From NCBI GenBank assembly GCA_002205965.3, contig NADL03000590.1, positions 4,194,255 through 4,258,254 of the forward strand: a DNA stretch of 64,000 nucleotides. The letters run 5' to 3'. The notes under the pieces were generated by a model that worked only from the letters and a program-made list of their open reading frames with translations, did not search any database and had not been told where the DNA came from. This stretch comes from Kappaphycus alvarezii (taxonomy: Eukaryota > Rhodophyta > Florideophyceae > Gigartinales > Solieriaceae). Made by a program: the position numbers and the translations under genes. Shown here one piece after another: positions 56,238-64,000 of the stretch; the first letter of the stretch is position 1, and the number at the start of each line of letters is the position of its first letter.

Positions 56238-56609
56238 TCACGCGCACTCCATCGACATATTCGTGGCCGTCATCGGCGCCGTGCTGTTCATGCCCCATTC
56301 TGCGACTAAGTTGCCAAACTGGTGGGGGGAGTGGATCCAGTTCAAGACCGGCGTCCTCCATCGCTCCTGGGCCGGATGTGGCACGACTAGGGCTGTGTCC
56401 CATCCCTCTGCCAGTACGTCGGCCCCATGGGGCCCCATCCTGGAAACAAAGAAATAGCCGTCCATTAGCTCCAGGCGCTGCGGAATCTCCATGAATGGCA
56501 CCCGTCTCATACGCATGGGAGGTATCTGTGTCACCGAGATATCCAGGTCGAGTATGACTGCTCGGAGGCGCTGATACCGATCCCTCCCATCGCGTTCGCA
56601 AATAGCCAT
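56238..56609 (-). CDS. Hypothetical ORF, 123 residues
   Basis: A minus-strand frame reads RLRAVILDLDISVTQIPPMR and FMEIPQRLELMDGYFFVSRM followed by a Trp/Pro/His-rich C-terminus. It lies downstream of the cyclin on the same strand, about 180 bases from its stop. Composition is protein-like and uninterrupted. No motif was recognised, and the start is uncertain because a longer overlapping frame (56619-56029) competes. Confidence 0.35.
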   Translation of the reverse strand: MAICERDGRDRYQRLRAVILDLDISVTQIPPMRMRRVPFMEIPQRLELMDGYFFVSRMGPHGADVLAEGWDTALVVPHPAQERWRTPVLNWIHSPHQFGNLVAEWGMNSTAPMTATNMSMECA

Positions 56610-56790
56610 CGCATGCCATTCCCCCTTTCCCTTTCCATCCTTAAGTCTATATGTCCAAAGTTGACGTGATACTGCGCGCAGGCCAAGCCAATTATCCTCT
56701 TCCTAATCTGGATGTCCTCCCCAGAACTCCGATCCGTGTCCAGCTCCGTCCTCCACCATGTTTTTTCGCCGGTATAAATCATAGCGTTCA

Positions 56791-57657
56791 TCAGTCCCCC
56801 GATGCTCGACACTCCTCGACCATTGCAGAGAGAGACGTCTGCCCCACCTCCGTCCAGTTTCGAGCAATTCCTAGCGCAGTCTCAAGCCCGGACACCCGCA
56901 CCATGTGCATCTCGCTCATTACTCTGGCCCCATCGGCCGACTCCAGGGCCTCAGCCATGAACTGCATTTCAGCCTCAGCAAATAGCTCAACTGAAACATG
57001 TAATTCATACCCGAGCAGTCTAATAAAATTCGACTCCAGCTCACACAGACCTCCACACTCCACTCCAAACATCCTTGCCATTCCTACCATGCTAAGCGGC
57101 ACATCATCGACCATTTTCACAGCTGTAACATAGGCTGCAGCCAGCACCCTCCCGACATTCTCCTCGGTCAACATTAAGGCGGGGCACTTGGCATACAACA
57201 TATCCGCGTAAACGAGCATCAACAACAGGGCTGCGTTGGGCGGACCTTCGTCCCCGTAGGCATGACTGTGCGCCACGATGTTGTTCAGGAAGGCCTCAAC
57301 GTTGACACGGGGCCCATCAAAAACCGTAGGAATGGCGTCGGAAGCCGCTAGGAAAACAGAGGAGAAAAACTCGACATCGGTGTCACGAAGACGGGGGAAA
57401 GGCACGTCGCGGGCTAGCTGGCGCAGGTCATATGCTGCCGCCGAGGCCCGTGCTGTGGACAGGAACCTGCTCGCCTTCTGAGTGCGGCTATTAACGACGG
57501 CCGAAATGACTGCAAGGAGTGGTTGCAGGTTATCCACAAGCCTGGTTCCATCCTGCTCTGCGAAGAGCTGGGCAGAAGTGGGCGGGTTGCCGGTGATTCG
57601 GCTGCTGTAAACAGAAGGGAAGAGGGAAGATTCGGCATAATGGGTTACAGAAGGCAT
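56791..57657 (-). CDS. P-type (PHO80-like) cyclin
   Basis: The first in-frame ATG is at 57657, giving 288 residues; the frame is open to 57765 but begins there with GTG. The cyclin box lies at about residues 110-240. It includes LLLMLVYADMLYAKCPALML (about 144-163), TEENVGRVLAAAYVTAVKMV followed by DD (to about 185), and CELESNFIRLLGYELHVSVE (about 205-224). The order Y-x-D/R, 'v.R...aa...A.K..DD' and 'LE..F...L.YEL.vs' is the PHO80/P-type pattern. Such cyclins bind a CDK and often link nutrient (phosphate) status or growth to transcription or the cell cycle. The Tyr-Ala-Asp core differs from the usual Y-I/L-x-R. The frame is intact and intronless. Confidence 0.8.
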   Translation of the reverse strand: MPSVTHYAESSLFPSVYSSRITGNPPTSAQLFAEQDGTRLVDNLQPLLAVISAVVNSRTQKASRFLSTARASAAAYDLRQLARDVPFPRLRDTDVEFFSSVFLAASDAIPTVFDGPRVNVEAFLNNIVAHSHAYGDEGPPNAALLLMLVYADMLYAKCPALMLTEENVGRVLAAAYVTAVKMVDDVPLSMVGMARMFGVECGGLCELESNFIRLLGYELHVSVELFAEAEMQFMAEALESADGARVMSEMHMVRVSGLETALGIARNWTEVGQTSLSAMVEECRASGD

Positions 57658-58433
57658 TTCTGCGAGGTGATAGACAGGTAAAACGGAAAGTGAGGAAAGA
57701 ATGTCGGGGATGAGAGAAAAAGTGGTGCGGGTTTGAAGGCGAGTAAAAGCAACTGGCGGGATCACATAGCCACTCGAAACTTCTCCGTGGCCTTAAATAC
57801 ATGTTTTGCGAGCAAGGATTAGGCGAGGAGGCATTCGCTGAGATTGAGGAGTAGGAGGTCGAATGCAAAAAATGAAACGACGACGGGTCAGCAATGTGGG
57901 AAACTGACAACGAAAGGATGAAAGAGTTTAACGGTTTTCCTGCTCGAGCGCGAAGCCATCACCAATGTTGCGGTGCCGATGGGAAGTAACTAATGACAGA
58001 TTGCATGAGCTACGTAAGGGCCATTTTCTAAAGGTGGTCTATGAAGACGGTACTGGAGCGGATTCTGGGAGCGGCAGGCCGGTGGCAGGGAAGTCGCAAG
58101 CATTAACATTGATGCGAAGTAGTGGAGACCGGGCCCTGCAAAAAAACGCCGCGGAGTTGAAGCAATTGTAATTGCAAACTGTGAAGACATTGGAAGGCGC
58201 GCGATTTGGGCACAAACTACAATTGACCAAACGCTTGTCAAAAGCAGCTTCCAGTCTTCAACCAAATGCCCACATCACTGCATGGTGGCACCGTCGGAGC
58301 TGCTTTTCATTCAAAACGAATCCTGCACATAGGACCGCTGATTTTGCTGTCAGTAATCCATGCCATGACTCGAAGCTGACGCCGGTCCTGAATCCATTCC
58401 TGCATTCGAAATGAAGCAGAGTCGACTTCCCTG
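57658..58433. promoter_or_regulatory. Upstream region of the cyclin
   Basis: Just before the ATG the minus strand is pyrimidine-rich, as expected for a short leader. Beyond it no gene is supported on either strand up to about 58430. Confidence 0.35.
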
Positions 58434-58925
58434 TCAGGACTCCGCCCTCCTGCCCGCCATCTCAGGCATTATCGCTCTCCCCTTCTCTACGTCTCCCGGC
58501 TGCATTACTGAATGCCATGTCGATCGGTCGCACCTCCTCGAAATCATGAACGTCCTCTTCCGTTCCATTTCCAGGCCAGGAAGATTCCAATTCGTCCACT
58601 CACTTTCCATCTGTCCCGACCTGATTCCTGCCGCTCCCGCACCTGCGCTATCATCACACCATCGTAATGGCAGTCCTTCCCCATTGCTGTGTCGGCACAC
58701 CTTTTTGAGTCGATTCTGGTTGTCTGGAAACCTTTCGGACAGCTCGAATATATCTTCCAACAGTAAAAACACCCCAAACTCCCCCCTTCACCTCATAGTG
58801 GCAGATAGGGCCAATTGGCCGACCCCTGTTGGTTGCCCCACTTTTCACAGTTCGGGAAGGTACGCCCTTCGGAGAGCACTTGGATCGAAGTTCTTCTCAC
58901 AGAAGACGTCGTTATCGAGCTAGTA
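58434..58925 (-). pseudogene. Possible minus-strand relic, unidentified
   Basis: From about 58920 the minus strand reads NDVFCEKNFDPSALRRAYLP and, after two TGA codons, VFLLLEDIFELSERFPDNQN and a charged C-terminus stopping at 58434. The opposite strand carries an uninterrupted 170-codon ATG frame (58411-58923) rich in Ser, Pro and His. Composition favours the minus strand, continuity the plus strand. I leave both open. Confidence 0.3.
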
Positions 58926-59154
58926 GCGTGTTTACTCAGTCCAGCAGGTCAGAATGACTTTTGTTAGGCGCGCGCGGATCGGAACGGATTTTTCTGTCGC
59001 CGTCATCTACCGACTTTTAATTTACGGTACTACCTCCTCTTGTCCAAAATTGCTTGTGGTTCTGGTCCTTCCTCGCCCTCCCTGACCTTGGCCTATCTTT
59101 ACCGCGGTCCTCTCCAAATTCACGTCCATCTTATCTACATATTTTTATACTGTA
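58926..59154. other. Right end of repeat unit 1 / upstream of acidic copy 3
   Basis: No gene. The last bases (CTACATATTTTTATACTGTATCC) resemble the sequence before the 35226 copy (CTAGATATTTTAATACTGTATCC), but not the flank of the 51715 copy. Confidence 0.5.
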
Positions 59155-59433
59155 TCCACCCCTTTAAATCGATCCCGAATCAAGTTCGTTTTCCCTTTTC
59201 GCTTACCTACTCCTCCAAATTCATTTTTTGAGAAAAATGGCGCAAATGCACTATTACAAATTCCCTTGTAGATTTATTTTACCTATTGCATGTCTATAGA
59301 GTGCGCCTCCGCGAGGCTATTTGAACCCCTTTATTCCAGGTTTGAAACGTCCCCGATCATTGTACTCACCACCACTCTCCCCATACCATTTAAAACACCC
59401 TCAATTGCCTACCACTCCCCAAAGACCACCAAA

Positions 59434-59817
59434 ATGGACAACCTAAGCCCCTCTAAAATCAGTTCCAAAAGTCGCTCCCCCCCTCACTCCATTCTCTTAC
59501 TTCCTATTCGATCCACTGTCCGTGATGACCATCTACGCCAAAAAACCAAAAAGAAGGTGATCGAATTTGTGCGTCGCTCTTTCATCGAAGATGAGACAGA
59601 AGGGGGCTGGAAAGACCTTCCAGGAGTGGGAGCGCCGGAATTAATCTACGAGAATGGGGTTGACGAGGAGGTTGACGACAAAGGCACGGAGGAGACCTTG
59701 GAGAAGGACGAGGAGGATGAGGGGGAGGGAGACATGAAAATTGTCGGAATGGTGGGGCCGGGGCTGGACAGTATGGACCAAGTGGTCCCGACGCTGGAAC
59801 CGGAGGGGCATCTTTAG
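59434..59817 (+). CDS. Acidic-protein family copy 3 (uninterrupted)
   Basis: The ATG at 59434 gives 127 residues without interruption. The family block RDDHLRQKTKKKVIEFVRRS plus FIEDE is followed by VGAPELIYE, an acidic stretch (EEVDDKGTEETLEKDEEDEG) and SMDQVVPTLEPEGHL. Compared with the 35226 copy, the acidic run is shorter and the C-terminal extension is missing. A one-base loss near 59629 relative to 51715 changes the sequence just before APEL, so even this copy may carry two compensating shifts. The upstream leader is similar in all three copies. Function unknown. Confidence 0.6.
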   Translation: MDNLSPSKISSKSRSPPHSILLLPIRSTVRDDHLRQKTKKKVIEFVRRSFIEDETEGGWKDLPGVGAPELIYENGVDEEVDDKGTEETLEKDEEDEGEGDMKIVGMVGPGLDSMDQVVPTLEPEGHL

Positions 59818-60189
59818 TGGTTTAAATATTATTAGGTTTACATGCAATTGCATGAAACATACAGGTTGGTCATTTAGAAACGGACGCACGTGCATTTGGT
59901 CACAGCGAGGCATTATCAATATCCAATGCATCGTCTTCACAACTTTTGTTGTGTGAAGGTGATTACCTCAGCAATACCCTAGAGCTAGTGAAATGGAGCT
60001 GTGTATATGTGAGTTGAGCTATCCAAAGTCACTGAACTAAAAGTAACGAGTACGAATTACTCAGCTTGACATCTAAGTTCTACACAACCAAGACTAGCAT
60101 CTTGGTCTCCGTAAGTTTCGTACCTGGACTAACCGCCAGTTTTCGTTCAAACTATATCAAAACTCTCACAGGTTGTGGGCCCAGAAACC

Positions 60190-61829
60190 ATGATGAACAC
60201 CATGAGATATACGATTGAAAAGTTAACGAAGAATAACTACTGCGTGTTGGCGTTGCAGTTAGTCCTTATTTTGGAATCTAGTGATTTCTGGCTCTTTTTT
60301 GAAAGAGGCCTTGATTTCGAAACGAAGATTAAAAAGGACGATTCCGTGGATGTTGTGTCAAAGAAAAAGAAAAAACATAGGCTACAGCAACAGTGCTCGG
60401 CCGAAATTTTACTGAATGTTGACTCTAAATATTTGCCTTCATTGGCAAGGAGGCGGAATCCTAAAGAGGCATTGGATGCTCTGGAGAGCTTGCAAAGAAG
60501 CAAGTCTTCAGCAAGTCAGTACACTCTGAGAACAAAAATGTTCAGACTCCGTATGAAGGAGGGTCTGTCTATTAGGTCACACATTGAAGAAATACGTGAA
60601 ATTGAAAATGATCTAGCATTAAGTGGCTATGTGATCTAGAATCCAAAGACGAAAATTTTGCTCTTTTACAGGGCTTGGGGAAGGATTACGAAGTGACAAA
60701 AGCGGCGCTTCAGAATAGTATGGATTTGCCATTCGAGGAAACTGTCTCCAGATTAGAGATAAGAGAAGGGAACTGAACATAAAAGGAAAGAGTAGCAAAG
60801 ATAAAACAACGACATTCTACGCTGGAAAGGGCAACAATAAGCGGAAATCATTTAATGGAAAGTTTCGTGGTTGTGGAAAACGAGGCCATCAGTTTTACAT
60901 GTGCTACCTTAATCCAGAGTCAAAGAGTTATGGGCCTCATTTTAAAACCACACCTGAAATTGAGGAAGAATTCGCAGTCTAAATGAGAAGACAGAGGCTT
61001 AGGATGAGAGAGATAATACTGCTGGTATTGAAGGCGGCAGTAGTGACACACCATGTGTTGCCTTTGGTGCTGGAATAGAGGACATGAGCACTTCATGATT
61101 TTTAGACAGCTGCGCTAATCAACACATGACGAATCAACGTGATGCTTTACTTGACTATGAACCAGAAGAAAATGCTGAGAATACTGTAAAAACAATATCC
61201 GAGGGTGAGAAACTTAAAGTGAAGAATCATGGTACAGTGTATCTGAAACAGCATATAGACGATGAATGGAAGACCATTCGTTTGAATCGAGTCGCTTATA
61301 TGCCAGATTTAAGACCAAGTCTGGTGCCACAGCCCTTGGCACAAAAGGCAGGTATAAGCATTCAGTATCTAGGAGGTTCTACTAATATGATGGCTAGACA
61401 TGGTACTATCACTTAAATGATCTTCGAAAGTAATGAAGGACATGGAATTTTTGAGAAATCTCCAATTCCCTCACGGCCACATTCCTTACAACATCGTTTA
61501 GCACTGCACATGAATCCAGTTGCCACCCTCCAAGAGTGGAGATTGGCACAAGCACGAGCCTACCCCTGTTAGAAGTCGCGAGAAAAGATTGATATATTCT
61601 CTGCTTCGCATTTCGCGCTGCATTCAGAGGTGACACCGGGTTGAAGGCCCTCAGTCTCCTGCTGGAGGAACATGTGGTATTCCAACGTTTCAAGGGTAGG
61701 ATACACTCTGCTTCGGTGATGATTAGGTGGTTGCTAGCTTGCATGCATCAAAGCCACGGAGTCAAGGAGCGCGCCACATTTCTAGGGAATATATCTGCAT
61801 GCGAGAGGAAGTGGATGCGCTGGTATTAA
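60190..61829 (+). pseudogene. gag: Copia-5 gag/protease/integrase fragment, second copy
   Basis: It is nearly identical to 52471-54114. It shares the same Gag stop (60637-60639), the same Phe in the knuckle, the same D-S-C protease triad and the same stop after GTIT. Private differences are few, for example a lost base near 60968 and one near 61640. The damage therefore predates the duplication. Confidence 0.78.
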
Positions 61830-62744
61830 GAGGCGAGTCGTATTATTTCACGAGAAGGTAATTAGTCGGAAATCATTTTCTGCCGACCAAGGTGTTTGAA
61901 AGAAGAGAGTCCATCAAACGAGGTGTTTGAAGTGGGTTGGTGGTGACCTTTGGAAGTCAGGGAAGGACCAAGAGGACGGGAGACGCCAGGCCATCCTGGA
62001 CGAGGGCTTCGAGTCATCAAGGCCATGTGTGTCTTACAGATCGCTCTTCCTCGCTTCGGAATCCCCGTTGTGTCGACTTTTATTTTTGCCGCTTTGGCTG
62101 TATTGTCATTCCTCGCCCCTACACCACGTTGGACCCATCTGGGGAAGGCGTGTATGCGGAGGCCGTTCTCCTCGATCAGGTCCGGCAGTGCACAGTGACT
62201 TGCCGCATTTAACTAGTGCGTGTTTGCCACAACAAACGAGGGGACCTAGCACTTGCTGTCTCGTTTGTTTCACTTTAAATTTTGATAGGGATAAATCTAC
62301 CGAGGATGATATTCTCAGGGCCAGTTTTCTCAACACGGAGGCATTGCCGCATTGCCAATGACAAGATTGCTGCCAAAGGTTGGTTGGGTGGACGAGAAGA
62401 GTGAAAAAGGATGGGACACCGAGACGAAACATGGTAGTATAAAAAAGGGAGGGGCTACTATCTATGCTCGAGGGCTAGTGTTGAAGAAATGTTTCTTACG
62501 GCAGAAGCTGGATTTCAACTTCTAGATTACTCAAGTGTGCACTTGGAGTTGTTTCCCAACTTGCTTCCCCTCTACAAGGGAAAACAGTTTACTCAGCTTA
62601 TATAGATTTTTAGGCTAACTTTAAGGTCTCAAACAAATACACTTAATAGGTACCACGAAATGACTTGAATAAAATCATGTGAGCGAGAAAGAATATTACC
62701 AGGTACTGCCAGGAGTAATAACTAAAATTACTCTCCATAATCTT

Positions 62745-63341
62745 ATCTCTCGAGATCAGAGCCAGAACACACCTCCAAAATATCTATACCCCAATTCAGT
62801 CCGCACGGATTCTGTCGAACGGCCCACAATGATAATAGCCTCCTCTCACATATTCAGCTCCTCCAATATCTCCCCAAGACCTTCAACCTCCGCTTCATCC
62901 CAGTTAAAAGAGTCAGAAATAAGACATACGATTACTCCTCCAATCTCTTCTGCCTCCTCCACAGCAGCTCCCACACTTTGCACACCAGTGGCTCCCAGGG
63001 GCTAACTCAGTCCTTATCACCTTACTACCCTTCCACATCAGCCTCAACCTCCCCCTCTTCTACTTCCTCCATTGCCTCCTCTTTCTCTACGACCTTCTTG
63101 GCATCTTCTGCCTCCTCGAAGCAGTGACGACGGGCCCTCCCCGAACGCATTCCCGATCCACTCTTCTGTGGCCCTCTACGTAGTCGGTAGGCCCATCGGC
63201 TATCAAGTCCAGAGCGTTTACGTGACAGCAGGCTGTGGATGTTTTGGAGATGGTGAGGGACGGGCGGAGGTTAGTCATGTGGAGGGCGAAAAGGGGGGTG
63301 AGCCGATGGGGTGGATGACGGCGAGGGATACACTTCAACAA
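62745..63341 (-). pseudogene. Second copy of the unidentified minus-strand relic
   Basis: It corresponds to 55035-55627. One base is missing in the CTTTGC stretch near 62976, and other one-base differences lie near 63058 and 63140. The frames therefore differ between the two units while the sequence is otherwise nearly the same. Confidence 0.35.
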
Positions 63342-64000
63342 TCGTGACGTGGAGCTTTACGTAGGTTGACGACTTCGAAAAGTTTCACTACCTTGGGCGA
63401 AATATAAAATGCAAGGCAATGTCGCAGCGTTGAATTTCACGCAATCGATGCAATGGAAAAAATGTTTCTTGACAAAATATCATAACTGAATTTGGAGGGC
63501 GAAGCGGATCACGAGTCGCAAGATTTCTTTTTGGAAAAGGAGGACCAAAATCCTCAGAGATAACGTAGAAAATGGAGTTGCACAGTGGGTGAGGCTCTAG
63601 TTGCTGAAGGATGTGAAATGAAAACGAGAAGCATAACCAATAAATCTTCCTCGAGCTGATCCAGCTAACTACACGGAGGAGATCAACATTGCGACTTTCA
63701 TTCATCCTAGTGTTTTGGACCAGGCGTTAGTACCCTATGCACTACCTTGCTACTCTAACACTAGGGAAGCCAGGCGGATAACGATGCTGCAAAGACTCTT
63801 CTCGTGATCTGGGAACCGGAACTTCTAGACGCGAAGGCGAAGATCGTATCCGTTCCAAAAGCCCCGCTCGGGGTCCAGAAATATGGGCGGATCAACTTCA
63901 ACAGGTCCACCAAGCGGCCCCACCGGTGTGCATGCAGCACCGGAGTGACTCACGCGCACTCCATCGACATATTCGTGGCCGTCATCGGCGCCGTGCTGTT
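63342..64000. other. Second copy of the unassigned segment, to window end
   Basis: It is equivalent to 55628 to about 56285 of unit 1 and has no supported gene. The window ends before the point matching the cyclin. Confidence 0.4.

Larger units (their letters stand above)
51436..59154. repeat. 7.72-kb direct repeat, unit 1 (complete)
   Basis: From TCCACCC-TTTAAATCGATCC at 51436 the sequence matches 59155 onward up to the window end (equivalent to about 56285). Offsets are 7719 at the acidic gene and the gag ATG and about 7715 near 54.6 kb. Differences are sparse: single substitutions and one-base indels, mostly in homopolymers. Unit 1 also includes the cyclin, which cannot be tested in unit 2. 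Confidence 0.92.
59155..64000. repeat. 7.72-kb direct repeat, unit 2 (cut by window end)
   Basis: It matches 51436 to about 56285 with few differences, including the acidic-protein copy, the Copia-5 fragment and the minus-strand relic. Whether the cyclin region is also repeated lies beyond the window. Confidence 0.92.

Noticed and set aside
56791-57765. Cyclin start at 57765
   Set aside because: That codon is GTG. The first ATG in frame is at 57657, followed by a plausible N-terminus, and the sequence before it is pyrimidine-rich like a leader.
58411-58923. 170-codon plus-strand ORF as a gene
   Set aside because: The product is Ser/Pro/His-rich without a motif, and the opposite strand has better protein-like composition. 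Neither is firmly supported.
51436-64000. The 7.7-kb repeat as the two LTRs of one giant retroelement
   Set aside because: The units contain an unrelated Copia fragment and, in unit 1, a host-like cyclin. There is no TG...CA border, primer site or purine tract at the edges, and the right border lies outside the window. A tandem duplication explains it more simply.

Overview
The window looks like repeat-rich nuclear DNA of a eukaryote. It holds decayed Ty1/copia LTR retrotransposons, a spliceosomal intron, a P-type (PHO80-like) cyclin and a secreted protein with a hedgehog-type Hint (Hog) domain, and it shows no operons or ribosome-binding-site spacing. Intron-poor genes separated by dense Copia DNA, plus a Hog-type protein outside animals, suggest a multicellular red alga (Chondrus-like). 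That assignment is inference; an oomycete, fungus or other alga is not excluded by sequence alone.

Layout. 1-2.1 kb: no confident gene. 2.1-3.4 kb: intact secreted Cys-rich/Hint gene (minus). 3.4-4.4 kb: intergenic DNA with a GTAC-rich cluster. 4.43-9.67 kb: Copia-1, a complete but dead LTR element (plus). 9.81-17.01 kb: Copia-2, a second complete dead element (plus) that carries an antisense, intron-containing gene between RNase H and its 3' LTR. 17.0-18.1 kb: a short ORF with a 228-bp in-frame tandem repeat. 18.4-19.7 kb: broken DDE_4 (PIF/Harbinger-like) transposase. 19.7-28.3 kb: mostly AT-rich non-coding DNA with one unidentified broken gene near 26 kb. 28.3-32.2 kb: Copia-3 copy A (minus), rearranged by an inverted copy of its own long LTR. 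33.5-34.0 kb: relic with a Tudor-like motif (minus). 34.5-34.96 kb: a 461-bp MITE with palindromic ends. 35.2-35.8 kb: small acidic-protein gene. 36.2-41.4 kb: two convergent, heavily frameshifted unidentified coding blocks. 41.4-46.3 kb: AT-rich, nothing recognised. 46.3-47.0 kb: Copia gag fragment. 47.0-51.4 kb: Copia-3 copy B (minus), with a 125-bp satellite inside its LTR. 51.4-64.0 kb: a direct repeat of about 7.72 kb. Its first unit is complete (acidic-protein copy, Copia-5 gag/protease fragment, unidentified minus-strand relics, P-type cyclin). Its second unit is cut by the window end.

Only two genes look clearly intact and of recognisable type: the Hint protein (about 3.4-2.1 kb) and the cyclin (about 57.7-56.8 kb). 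The acidic-protein family (three copies, with similar upstream DNA) is the best candidate for an undescribed repeated gene. The antisense spliced gene inside Copia-2 is the most unusual architecture. No tRNA, rRNA, CRISPR array or replication origin was recognised.
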